Below, one piece after another: positions 42,901-54,233 of a DNA stretch of 64,000 nucleotides. The first letter of the stretch is position 1. The number at the start of each line of letters is the position of its first letter. Below the pieces are notes generated by a model. That model saw nothing but the letters and a program-made list of their open reading frames with translations. It did not search any database and was not told where the DNA came from. Source of the stretch: Oasisia sp. SBJ-2009 (Eukaryota > Annelida > Polychaeta > Sabellida > Siboglinidae); assembly GCA_964017155.1 (NCBI GenBank), contig OZ024862.1, forward strand, positions 26,491,933-26,555,932. Reading direction: 5' to 3'. The position numbers and the translations under genes were made by a program.

Positions 42901-45900
42901 ATACTACAGTTGAGTATTAATCAGAGCAACTGATATTGTTTTAGCAGACAATAAAGACAAATGACGCTGGATTCAATTCTGAAGATTGTGAGCATAATCA
43001 AACAGCTTTAGTTCTGAGGTCATTTGTGGCCAACTGGCGGACCCTCAATCTAGCATAATTCAAGTCAAGTCAAGTCAAGGCCTGCAGTAGGTGAACTAGA
43101 TACCCCAACACTACACATGCCAAGGCCAACAGAGGATGCAGTAATACTTTCACATATATTCAGCATATTAAAAAAAGTTGAGTGTTGCCAACACCACTTT
43201 TGCCCAGTTATGAAATACTGACACATTTAATATATTATCAAAATATATTAGCATGAAGCTATTTGTAATATAACAGATTAATTGGCAAAATATAAATGCA
43301 ATAACACTTACAATACATATACCAATCACACAAAAATGCTATGATTATGTATTCATATTGTGAGCAACGATGCTGCCACCTACCCATTGACTGTTGTACT
43401 ACTCATGAACCAACTAAGCACAGATCGAGCAAGTGAATGATACAACTGCATGAATATCCATTCAGCCTTCTCATAGCAGTTTGTGAGGAATTCTTTTGTC
43501 TCTTCATCCTCGGTACTTTGAAGAAACTTCTTTTTCAATTCGTCTGACATGGAACTGGTTTCAAGCGTGTACCACTGAAACAGACCAGAAATAAACGGTG
43601 TGTATGCCACTGTTTGGATAAGAAACATCATGGCTGCAACCATTATCACAAATGATTAACTAAACTACAATTACACTGTAAGTTTTACATTGGCTTCGCA
43701 TACATTTAGCAAGCAGAATTTTTTTCACAACTACATAACTGTTTTATATGTAGAAGGAACCAAAGTCTAAATAGCAGTTGCCAATTCATCAAACCCAAAC
43801 TGTGAAACATTATCAAGTTTGAAAGGCAATGAGATAATTGGATAAAATACTTTGGGTCAGCTTCATACTTTGATCAAGAAGTATCATTCAAATATGCCAC
43901 GGAGTGCTGATATCATCATCAATGCCACCAGTCTTTGGGATATATATATATATATATTATAAATATATTACATATAAACATGGCAAAATATTATGTACGT
44001 TGTCAGTATTTTAAGACCATGAGAATGGTTCAATCATCCACTTTGTTATACAGGATGATTAGAATTCATGGTCCCACACATGATGGTAGTAACATCACTG
44101 ACTTATCCTCAAGGAAATAAATTCAACAAATAGTATTGACAACGTTGTCAATCCGATTACAGAATATCATCTACTCCTAGGTTTCAGGCTGACAACAGCA
44201 GGGAATGTTCTGGCTACAAGTGAACAAAGGTCAGAGACATAGCATTATAATCAGGGCTTTGCAAGGCTGCAAGTTATAATTCAACGATACCATCAAATAG
44301 CATTGGTGTAAATTCAAGGTTTTTCGAGGAGTTCAAGGTCTGTGCTAACTCTGCTGTTAAAACAATAATGTTACCCAGCATGACCCTCGGTGTAGTGTTA
44401 CAGCTAGCTGGCCATCTATCAACAACAACATCTGAAGCTAACTGGGACAATTCAAGTCAGTTAGGGTCAAGATGACCAGCCGGGTCCTGGTAAGGACACA
44501 ACTCAACATATCACTGGACAAGTACTTTGATCTAGACTGGGTACTGATTACCCTGTGAACTACCCCGTAGTGGATTAATTACCATTCAGCAAACACTGAT
44601 ATACTGGGATGCAGGATTGGAAATGCAACTGGCTTACTTGCCTACTGTAACTCAGATTGACTAACAGATATGATGTTATGCGTTACGCTAGCTAGCCTGG
44701 CAAACATGTAACAAACTACAGCAAGTATAATATGGAAGATAACATTATAAAGACCACTCCGACTGTCAATATTCAGTGCCACCCATAACTTTATGCAGAA
44801 ATCCGTCCACCTGGCATTTGGAGAGGTAAAACATGTTTTGGACGGGTAGAAATATGGCTGGACCGGTAAAAAAAGTCTTCATAAATCATAGATATTGTCA
44901 GTTATGCCTTAGAAATTAGTGTAAATTTTATCACGTTTGTAGTTCATTTCAGATAAAAAAACATTTCAAGTTTGTAAACTGGCTTAATAGTTGACACCCA
45001 TGTGTCCACCATAAAATGTGTGACTGGCAAAAATGTTACACTGCATAAAGCCCTGGTGCCACGATAGTGTCTGTTAGACTGGTGATCAAGTCCATAATTT
45101 GTTACTTTCGTAAGTCACTCACTACAGTAAAGATTTGACCTGTCACAGATGGACAATGATGTGTACATGACACAAGGTTTGCTATTCAGGTGGATGTCAT
45201 TGTCAAATCCTCAATGTAGCACAATTCAACAGTCAAGTCAAGGCCTGCACTAGGTGAATCAGGTGCCATACCATAACACTATATTATATATATATGTCAA
45301 GGCCCACAGAGGGATTCTCTGTACTGTACTGTACTGTGGGCTGGGCTATACCGTATTGTCCCTAATAGACGCGCAGTACGCGAGTGGGAAGGCTTGGGTG
45401 CGCGTCTATTAATTTATCAAAAGTGGGACGAATGTGGTCACCTGCTATATCGGCTTCTAAACAGAGTAGATAACTAATCTGCAATGTGGCGCCACTGAAG
45501 TACGCATATGTACAGCGCCTTCAAGTGAATGACCCGATACATGCTTCTTTTTACTGTGTAATGCTTTCAGTGCAATCTACGTGTTCTTCAAATTGTTTTT
45601 ATAATATTAAATAAATGTAGTAATGTGAACTTAGAGTAGATTTACTGCATCTAAAAGTTGCATCCGAAACGGCAAATTAGTGTCGACACACGATATCAAT
45701 GTCGATAATGATGTGCGTGGTCTTGACTCTTGACTAGAACTGTATAGAATCATGAATTATTGAAATTATCAATTGTCTGATTTATCGATAGAAGCAAAGC
45801 TTATTAACTGAAACACATGCCTGAATAAGAATTTATATGACAGTTACTCCGACTTATTCTTATTATCGAAGTTGATTGATGCCAGTTGCACTCCATGCCC

Positions 45901-48900
45901 GTGGGTGATCGTCTGGAATTGTGAAACGGATGACAATCTCACATCCGTTTGCACAATTCCATCGAATTTGTTGTAATGGTCTTCTAGATTAATGCAACAA
46001 AATACGCAAGCAGCACCATCAGAACTTATGTTGTTTCGTTGTTTTCGCTCAGAAACTTTAGGCGAACAGTCAGCGTTTAATCTAACGTAAACAAATCATC
46101 CATGTGTTTGATGCACATGACGGCCTTTCTCTGGTAGTACCATAAAACACAAAATAAAAGCCCTCTTTGTGGTAAGCATTTACCATAATTATATTACCCA
46201 CAATTGTTATTTTCGAATAGCATTAGTCTGGGCACCATCTTTGAAAATAATTGTAGCGTTCATTCTGTTGCATTTTTGCGTCAGTCAAAGAAATGTTCAT
46301 GGATTTTTTTGCATCTAAAAACGGGGGTGGGCGTCTATTAGGTAGTACGCATATATTATGGACAATGGGTATGTGTGTGCATATGTATGGCACTGTGTGC
46401 GTGTGTGGTGTGTGTTATATAATAATAACAGTTTATTTCACTCTGGGCAATCATATAGATTGAAATGGGTACATAAAACATGCCAAATACGTTTGTTAAA
46501 AATGTAATGAAATGATATATAATTTAAGACATCACCATATTATAATATAATGTAGACAATATGTATCTATAAAACTAATGGAAGACATTAAATAATTTAA
46601 TACATTAAAACATATATGTGATTATTTAACTAAACCGCTCTTTTGTCATACCTTTGTTGATTTTTATGTCATTTTGGATTGTCCAGAGGTATGCTGCATC
46701 GGCTGCTTCCTGGAGATTTGGCACCTGGGAGCCCAGTATAAATGATGCACGTGTCATCAACATATTTGTAGGAGTCGCACTGTGTCTGTAGATCATTTAT
46801 CATGAGGATAAAAGTACGGGGCCTAGCTTTGTGCCTTGTGAGTTGTGACACTCCTCTATGGATGTGATTCCAGTGGATTGTGTGTTGATGGTCAGAAGTT
46901 GCACAGCTTAACTTGTTGGGTACTTTCAGTAAACTGGCGATCCACTTCATTAAAATATTTGGGAGACCAAAAACTTGCAAGTTTGTAAAGAAGAATGTTA
47001 TAATTGGTTAGCAATATTATCCTAGCATACTGCTTTGATGCATGTGTTCTTGTATAACACTGATGTAACAGGTCAACGAGAGCATGTGTAGTGGATGATT
47101 TCTTAATGGAGCCATATTGGTTTGGGTCAACTCTGTCTTGAACAATGTCACAGACCCATTTCACAACAAACTCTTCCATTTCTTTACACAACTCAGCAGT
47201 CAAGGAGATTGGTCTAAGATCAGTTCTGATATGTTCTAGTGGTTTCTTTTTTGGAAGGGGACTGACATATGCAGCACGCCAGATTCGTAGAACATGCCCC
47301 TCTTGAAGTGCGCAGTTGTAAATTGCACCAACTGGGCTGGCAAGCAAGTCAGAGAACTACTTACGGAGAAACAGCTTGGTACAAAGTCCAGGCCCTTTGT
47401 TACACAATATTACAATCACCTTTCCCACCTCAATATTATACATAAGTAACATTATGATGTCTTGTCACACTTAATAAAATTACAAAAATAAGAACTTGCT
47501 AGGCACAGTTAAAACACTTAGTTATATGCTCGTACTGGTATAACAACATCATTATATAATCAAATAGAGAAATTTATTAATTAACAACAATGCATATCCA
47601 GAGCTGAGTGGCAGTTCATGGAGTAAATGCAGTCAAAGCAATGGGGTAGTTATGGTAGAGTCAATGGATAGGGTGCAATATTTAATTTTTAACTTGTTCC
47701 TTAAAATCTACATGTTACTTTTATGTTAACATGGAAACTTGTTGGCATCAGAAAGTCATACCCATATATAATAATAATTATGTGGAAACTGTACATAATA
47801 TGACCCAAGGCCATGCCTATAGTGCGAACAATCTAAATGTAGACCTAAGTAAAACTACTGGTTGACTGATCCTGACACCCACTTTACAAGAAGGGTTCTA
47901 TAAAACAAAAATCACTGGTGGATATCAAGCCCAAGGCTAGGCCAAGGCTAACACTCACTCACAAGAATATGACATAAACTCAACCTCAAGGCCAGATCTG
48001 AGAAGCTTCTACGAGGACACAGTACAGATTATATATCAATGCTGTGATAACATCTAGCAGGGCCCTGTCAAGGCTAGCACAACTGTCTACAGTGAGTGGG
48101 TATGTGGTGCACACTGACCCATGCAGTCTATTCAAGGCCAGTACACACAGGCAGGTCACAGCCAGCAACAATGACTTTGGCCTGGGGCTCTAACTCAGTT
48201 TCATCCCCAGGAGACAGATGGTGACAGCTTTATGCAGAGACCCGCCCACCTGTCATTTGGACAGGTAACACCCATAGTGGATGGGTAGAAAAAATAACGA
48301 AGGAGCAAAAAATGTAAGGTCTTCCAAAATTATAAATATTATTAGTCATGTAGTGAAAATAGGTGTCACATGTGTGTTTGTAGTTTACTTCAGGTTATAA
48401 AGCACATCTCAACTGGATTATAATATGAATTTTAACATCCATATGTGTCCACCAAAAGTCTGACTGGCGAATTGTTAACCTGCATAAGGCTCTGCAGATG
48501 GTAGTTTACTACACCGACACTGGAATGGTTTACTTTTTACTTAAATACTAGTTATTATATAATAAAAATACTATTTACTTCTAAAAGAATTTTTTGGCAG
48601 AATATGTTTAAGCAAGTATTTACCTGAGGAGTTACTTATATTTAGTTACTTCACTGGAGTATGTACAATTAAGTTCGTTAGTAACTTACCAACCTGACCA
48701 GACTCAGTATCTGATTCTGAATAATGGTTTATTTAATGGCTTATAGTTATGACGACAGTAATGAATTTGTACAGGTAGCCAAATGATGCATGGTAATTTA
48801 ACTGACAGTGACAGATTTCTGTTTACAAATAACAAATAATTGTCAACTTGAACTTCTCGTTGAACTGTTGTCAGTTTTGTCGTGTGCATGTCATCACTGT

Positions 48901-49461
48901 TATTGACAATGTCTTGACATTGTTGTCATTGATGTCAGTTTTGTGACTCTATCATCATCATGTACACATGTATATGAGTAATATTATAATTAATTTATAC
49001 TCCTGTCTGTCTACACTACTAGTCTTTACTCTTAGTTTATCACTTTATGTAGTGCCGTGCCTGCAATTATAGATGATTAAACCATTATTAAATTACGTAT
49101 GTGTCATAGACTGACATAGCAGACATTCAGACTTCTAAGCTTCTAAGCAAAAAGTAACTGTATGCTAGACAGAGGTAGAGCATCTTACATGAGTGTGGTC
49201 GGCATCTCGTGACCGAATATCATCCATCATCCGGTCGTGCACTACCCTCGCGAACCGGCTGCGTATCTGACTCTTTCCACGTAGAACGCTCCCCTCACTA
49301 GCAGACCTCGACACACGCATGATGATGCCTTTAGTCTGTCCGTCCGAAAAGCAACTGTTGTTGTCCCTGTCGCATCCAGCCTGCGTACTCACCACCAAAC
49401 ACGCCCTCACCAGTGCGAGCAAAGCCAAAGGGCAACAAACACAAAACTTCACCACACGCAT
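36684..49461 (-). CDS. METTL9: METTL9 (DREV) protein-histidine N-pros-methyltransferase, 374 aa, six exons
   Basis: METTL9 transfers methyl from SAM to histidine (1-methylhistidine) in HxH-type motifs of target proteins. Exons 5' to 3': 49189-49461, 43384-43574, 39959-40059, 38839-38947, 37799-37983, 36684-36949; 1125 nt, all phases agree. Residues 1-25 are a hydrophobic signal or anchor (CPLALLALVRACLVV). Family landmarks in order: HWYTLET, EWIFMQLYHSLARSVLSWFM, RRGSMFVFS, LDLGAGDGMVT (SAM motif I, across an intron), LIGLDEWHNG, KFDVISCLNLLDRCD, LPFKPYVEYGG, KPSEIL, FTRLPYLCEGD, IVFVLKPD. Length is near that of vertebrate METTL9 with a slightly longer C-terminus. The exon 5 donor is GC. Introns hold several transposons, but the coding sequence looks intact. 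Confidence 0.95.
37799..37983 (-). CDS. METTL9: METTL9 exon 5, GC donor
   Basis: Starts SLIGLDEWHNGSHKFDVISC after TTCTCTTTCTGTTAG (chosen over a later AG because it restores LIGLDEW in frame). It ends VEYG with donor TATG|GCAAGT, a GC-AG intron. Confidence 0.92.
38839..38947 (-). CDS. METTL9: METTL9 exon 4
   Basis: Encodes AGDGMVTQQLAAHFCEVYTT and EMSTTMTWRLQEKGY: the rest of motif I and the acidic motif for the SAM ribose. Confidence 0.95.
39188..39243. repeat. Perfect 25-bp hairpin
   Basis: GACTGCGGGTCATTCAGTCC plus AAAAC (39188-39212) is repeated inverted at 39219-39243 with a 6-nt loop, TATTGT. It lies in METTL9 intron 3. Probably a foldback transposon remnant. Confidence 0.95.
39408..39751. 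mobile_element. MITE with 38-bp inverted ends
   Basis: TCATCCATAATTATCATCAT plus TTTCACAAGCGTACAAAC (39408-39445) is matched inverted at 39714-39751. 344 bp, no coding capacity. TTACTCAAA occurs near both flanks, but a clean target duplication is not evident. Confidence 0.85.
39959..40059 (-). CDS. METTL9: METTL9 exon 3
   Basis: Encodes FLRRGSMFVFSKAQVESLLG to KLLDLG, where SAM motif I begins. A transposon ends 67 bp upstream of its acceptor. Confidence 0.95.
40127..42816. mobile_element. Palindromic element, copy B, interrupted by a hAT element
   Basis: Flanked by TTAA (40123-40126, 42817-42820). Ends match copy A at 24587 (AATAGAGTTAATATAAAGTA, CAATTTCCACATATAC). Inside them a second inverted pair includes CGCAGTTTAGGCCCGCACCT (about 40375) against its complement at about 42355, and GATGACCAAACTTCGCAGGG against 42276-42300. 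Nearly the whole element can fold back on itself. It lies in METTL9 intron 2. Confidence 0.8.
40537..42082. mobile_element. hAT-type element with 8-bp target duplication
   Basis: Starts CAGAGATGGAG, ends CTCCATCTCTG, flanked by AAGTCAAT on both sides (40529-40536, 42083-42090). CAGxG ends and an 8-bp duplication define hAT. Both ends carry subterminal TGTACTCGAGTACGAGTACG repeats. 1546 bp with no recognisable transposase, so non-autonomous. It inserted near the centre of the palindromic element. Confidence 0.85.
43040..43145. repeat. Dispersed repeat, copy 1
   Basis: AGTCAAGTCAAGGCCTGCAG, TAGGTGAA and CCAAGGCCAACAGAGG recur at 45200-45320. Family unknown. Confidence 0.6.
43384..43574 (-). 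CDS. METTL9: METTL9 exon 2
   Basis: Encodes WYTLETSSMSDELKKKFLQS to WFMSSTTVNG. Acceptor GGTCTGTTTCAG, donor GTAGGT, phase 0 in, 2 out. Confidence 0.95.
44788..45051 (+). mobile_element. ~265-bp MITE, copy 2
   Basis: ACTTTATGCAGAAATCCGTC ... CTGCATAAAG ends, with the same interior as 28213-28506 and 48227-48490. METTL9 intron 1. Confidence 0.75.
45200..45320. repeat. Dispersed repeat, copy 2
   Basis: Partner of 43040-43145, interrupted by a TATATATATA insertion. Confidence 0.6.
45352..46365. mobile_element. Candidate DNA transposon relic with CTAATAGACGC ends
   Basis: The left end reads ATTGTCCCTAATAGACGCGC. On the right, GGGCGTCTATTAGG (46328-46341) and GGACAAT mirror it. Conserved transposase is not visible. 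The right end has extra sequence between the two inverted words, so boundaries are approximate. Confidence 0.45.
46640..47390 (-). mobile_element. Degenerate non-LTR reverse transcriptase (jockey/CR1-type)
   Basis: On the - strand: VGAIYNCALQEGHVLRIWRA, VSPLPKKKP, LRPISLTAELCKEMEEFVVK, VDPNQYGSIKKSSTTHALVD; then, after frameshifts, HRGVSQLTRHKARPRTFILM, INDL and KYVDDTCIIYT. YVDD is the RT catalytic box. Broken in at least two places and truncated. METTL9 intron 1, same strand as the gene. Confidence 0.85.
48227..48490 (+). mobile_element. ~265-bp MITE, copy 3
   Basis: Begins GCTTTATGCAGAGACCCGCC and ends CTGCATAAGGC. METTL9 intron 1, third copy of the family. Confidence 0.75.
49189..49461 (-). 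CDS. METTL9: METTL9 exon 1
   Basis: 91 codons with an N-terminal hydrophobic segment, ending RSRDADHTH before GTAAGA, phase 0. The join to HWYTLET fits the family. The ATG at 49461 is the first good start in this frame. Confidence 0.8.
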
Positions 49462-49533
49462 TCAACAATTTTCGCTTCCTATCACATGTGCCAACACTTC
49501 TGATTCGCTGACATCTGCCACGCGAATATAAGT

Positions 49534-49548
49534 ATCGCCATCTAGTGG
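49534..49548 (-). promoter_or_regulatory. CTCF-like motif upstream of METTL9 (proximal)
   Basis: TCGCCATCTAGTGGA, read on - as TCCACTAGATGGCGA, fits CCASTAGRKGGC. It starts 73 bp upstream of the METTL9 ATG. Confidence 0.45.
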
Positions 49549-49582
49549 ATACACATCTTCCTATTTTACGCCGCTGTTTGTA

Positions 49583-49596
49583 TCGCCCTCTATCGG
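49583..49596 (-). promoter_or_regulatory. CTCF-like motif upstream of METTL9 (distal)
   Basis: TCGCCCTCTATCGG, read on - as CCGATAGAGGGCGA. Same word as at 30763 in the TDRD12 promoter region. Confidence 0.4.
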
Positions 49597-49599
49597 AAA

Positions 49600-52533
49600 T
49601 ATTTGCCATTAATTTGTTGGGGGAGGGGCACAGAGTAAGGGGACATGTCAAAGATATAAATAGGACACACTAGTTTATAGGTGCTAACCACTCATGTATA
49701 AGTGCCCATTTTTGGTTGCTCTTATGTGGAATAAGGTATAGGTTTATGGTTTATGTTTGGTTGAAGGTACTTTTGGCAAGATTGACATTATAAGGTGTTT
49801 TCCATGCATTTGATAGGCATTTGTATGTGTGGTTAACAAGAAGCCACTACCAGTTTATACAGTGCCAGTGGTGGGTGTGGGATGATTAATGATGTAACTC
49901 TGTGGGACAGATCAACAATAGTATATGACCGTAGTATATGGAAGAGTTTAATTACTAATATCATTCCGTAGTATTAACTTAGGGTAGGAAGTAGGTACAG
50001 AGGGGTAGATAGACTATGAACAATAAGTTATTATAATGCTTGTATAGTGGTCCAAAGGTGCACCAAGATCAATTTGTTATAGCTCATAGTTGTGTTCCCT
50101 TATTGGGCTAGGGAACAGAGGGTCATTGGACCCTCACAAGGTTGGATCCACACTCCACATGTACAGCCCCTTCTAGGGCTAACATAGTTGTTTAGGACCC
50201 CCATTTGTTGCAATTTTAAAGACTTTAAAAATGTTTTTAGTGTAAATTTACATAAACATGTCTCATGCATAAGGAGGCATCATTGTAGCAATTTCTTTCA
50301 CCTGTAATACATGTTAATGACCAACCAACCTCCTATGTATTTTGGGTCTGGTGCACTTATCCCTAAACATAACACAAACACAGTAAGTTGAGCTGGAGAA
50401 CAACTGTAAATCTGTATTTTTATTGAATCATCCACAGACATATCGCTATAGAGTGTGACAGAGTCTTAATGTCTGTTGACACAGCAAGTCACCATTCCAC
50501 CATGCAGATGTTCATTTTGTAGATAGCCATTTTGAAGGGTTTTCTCTCTATCTGCCAATTTCTGAACAACACCTAATGTTGGTAAACCTACACTAACATT
50601 ACACATGCACGTTCTCTAAGTGTTCCATTATTAGCACCATGAAGGAAGTCAGAGAAAAGTGGTCCATTTGCACCATAACACAAAGGAAGTCTGGAGACCC
50701 ATACATACTATGTAGCCCATGGTTGCTGCATCATATAATAATAGGTTAAAAGACACATTGAGCAATTAGACCAAACTGTCCATAACATATGTTACAAGCT
50801 GCAAAACAGGATGGTATAGTAGTATCTCCCTGCTTGCTAAATGTAGGTGGTTACAATTGAAATGCATCCATCCACCAAGCGTAAATACCTTGTTGTTTGC
50901 AAACAGGCTAAACCCAGATTGACACATTTATATAAGAGACATCTCTCTATGACATATCACATGCTCAGCCTATTGCAACCAACCAACGATTAACCATGCA
51001 GCAGTCAGTTCTCACAAATAACCTACAATATCAAGTACCCCACTGCCGTGTGTCACCGGCAGTGACTGACTGTGACAGTGGTTCACACAACCCAAGTGAG
51101 TGGATATCCCAGAATGCACATTGTCACCCCATCACATTCTTAGAATGCTAGGACTAGCACCTTGGTGTTACGTATAGCAAAATCTCCAATATGGAGCACC
51201 AATTCACAACAATGGACGGCTGCTGGTTGTGTGGATCTGTAACTGGGTCTGTAAGCTTCTGCGCCGCTGTAAATACAACACAGGAGAACTTTGCATCCGG
51301 GTGGCCCTCTCATGTATCGGGTCTACAGGCTCCCTACGTGCTCGTGCACAGGACTAATTTTCTACAGTTGCCGAGATGTTGCAGCAGCACCTCGGATGAA
51401 CAGTTATACTCAGTCGTGAGATCAAACAATTGCTGCCTTGCGGTTGCTTCATGAGAGAATGAAAAATGACACTTAAATAGTAGAGAAATCATCGCGAAAT
51501 GTTGTCGAACTGTACAGATGGCTTCTTTAAGATCGCAATGACACGTATGCATGAATATAATACAAGGACATGTTGTGCTGCAGTTCAACGATGGGTAGAT
51601 GTCCATTTATCTCACAGAAAATGGCATACATATTCAGGAAACGGTCTCATTAACAACTGGCATACTATAATGACAACACATATACAGGTCTTCCTGCAAT
51701 TCAGACTTTACCTTTTTAATAGAATTTGTTATAATATCATTTTTTTAATCTAACCACCATGTTTCCTACCATAGACTGGTACATACAAGAAAAGCCAGTG
51801 TGATATTATCATGCAAACTGTAATTATGAGCCCCTGGCATGTTTCACAATAAATCAAGGGCTGCCGTAAACAGTCATGATGGATTAATCTTTAAAAACAA
51901 TTAAAACACATATACAATCATAGGACACTTCTGTAAGTTACACACTAACAATGTTTAATGACGTGTTACAATCATGCATTGGCTATACAACAGTTTACCC
52001 TTTTTTTGCATTTCTTGTTGTTGCTGTATTTTTAACCAGTGCCTTTACCTGCCGCCAATACTCTTGGATATTGTTCCATGAAATCTCTGTTAGTAACATA
52101 TGACTGTGTTAATTTTGGAACCTGCACGAACTCTGTTGGCTGCGTTTTACAGGGTGAACCAGCATTACAGCTGCTTCTAAATCCCTGCCACACCAACAGA
52201 TATAGTGCTGTTGAAGCAGAGCTGTTCCGAGCCGCCCAAACAGTTGCTGACTTGGCCAGCTGCAGTAACAGCTGCTCACACCAACTGCAACATAACTTAT
52301 GCTCACTCTCACAAACAACTGTCACACGAATAAAATAATTACCTAGTTGATAATATACAAGTATGCGCAATGCATAAACAGTCCAGTTGCGTCAATCTTT
52401 GTGCCGTATTCCGTTCTCGTGGTCTGTACATATCGCATCGTCGTCATAGCCAAAGCCACCATGGCAACCGGCAACACCATGTCACCGGTGGCGACGGTTG
52501 CCATGGCAGCAGATCCTCACACCGTCGGTCGTC
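49600..52533. other. METTL9 upstream and probable TP53INP 3'UTR
   Basis: No coding region recognised. The stretch from 52533 down to a - strand AATAAA near 50418 could be a TP53INP 3'UTR of about 2.1 kb. An 11-bp hairpin, CATGGCAACCG at 52460-52470 paired with 52495-52505, lies just after the stop codon. Short frames at 51191-51454 and 52032-52370 show no family signature. Confidence 0.35.
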
Positions 52534-53171
52534 CTAGCAACGCCTGTTGTTGCAGACACCACTTGGTTTGATTGCATATTTCTTGCTGCGTTGGTGACGT
52601 TTGGCGTGGGCCTGGTAGTCACGTACCTTGTTGTTGCGTTCCAGGTTTTTTCGACCGATCCGGCGGTCGGCGTGTCGCTTCTCAGCGGCTTGCATAATTT
52701 TCACAGACTTAACGTGCGGCGTGAGTCCAACGTGCGCCGCGACGGCGTGCGGGCGGTGCACGGGCTGCGCCAGCACCGCCATCGGTTCCGGCAGACGAGC
52801 GTCCGAATCGTCGTCGGATGACGCGGCACTATCTACCCCGGTGCTGCCTGGACGCCGCCGGGGCGCGGTGTACACCGACATACTCGGGTGCTCTATGAGC
52901 AGGTCCTCCATGGGGCTGCTCTGCACATGCTCCGGCGACGTACCCCCTGCAGTGAAACAAGGCGGCGGGGTCACTAACCAACTCTCCTCCAGACTGGGGT
53001 ACACAACATGTTCGGGGAGCGACTGATCGCTCGAGTCGTCGCTCATCTGGTCGCCCCTCAACGCCGACTCCCTAGAACCGGATCGGGACCTACACACGGA
53101 CGACACATGACGCGACCCTCGCTTACTCCACCGGGCCAGCTTCAGCCTCAGCTGAGGGCTGTTCTCCCGAC
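52534..53171 (-). CDS. TP53INP: TP53INP coding exon 2
   Basis: Acceptor GATGTCATTTGTAG, then SRENSPQLRLKLARW and on to IKPSGVCNNRRC and stop. GC content is clearly higher than in the flanks. Confidence 0.92.
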
Positions 53172-53858
53172 CTACAAATGACATCGGTGACGGTTAGCGG
53201 ACAGAGTTCCGGCGGGCAGGCGCACACCACATGCCACCTACGAGGAGAAAACCAATCAAAGACTGCAAAGTATATCTTAACAACACGGAACACCACAGCA
53301 ACAGACGGGTAGAAACAAACACGTAAAACTGCTGTAACGTACTGCATGGACTTCTTTTGTCAAAATTGGGTTCACGAATTTGAAAGGATTACCTAAGGTT
53401 ATTCTATGTTAGTTGGATTGTGTTCTACTAGATATCATTTGACACTGCTTCACTACTACTACATTATATGCCTTACAACCTAAACGTTCTGTCTTTTGTG
53501 TTTACATCAGACCTGCTAAGTCTCACTGGTTAGCTGTGAATCTCATGGGTTCTAAAGATTTGACAGGCTCACAGGGATGTGGAAAAATGCTCATGTATTT
53601 TGAGTGCAATTTTTAATACTAACTAAGTTTTCACGAGTTTTGTTTAGAATGCATGCCAGTGCATGCTTCATTGAACTACAGAATAACTGCACTGAATGAA
53701 ATGTACATGACCTATCAGAATATTATGAAAAAAAAATTATATTTACGTTATATGTATATATATATATATTTCGTAAACAGAAAGTGCTAAATTTACATAT
53801 ATATATATTATATATATACACTTATATATATATATACATGTATATATATATATATATC

Positions 53859-53889
<31 letters not shown>

Positions 53890-54165
53890 CATAAACCGAA
53901 AATGCTAAATGGCTACATTTTTTTGTATAATTCTCACGTTATTTTGTAAAATGTCAAGGGTGACCATGTTTACAGTGTGTGTTCGCATCGGAGTTGGCAG
54001 ATCTGGTTTACTTTTCACTATCGACTACTATTGTAACCTTTGGTATTCACTGATAGCAATATCATTTATCGATTGAATATGACACTCGCCCTGAATATCT
54101 TATATTCATGTGTATCACTTAAGAGTTAACTACCAGAAATTCTTCTCTGCTGTTTATCCCTGTTC

Positions 54166-54233
<68 letters not shown>

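Noticed and set aside
52032..52370. 112-codon frame on - strand and 99-codon frame on + strand
   Set aside because: They overlap each other, lie in the probable TP53INP 3'UTR and show no domain.
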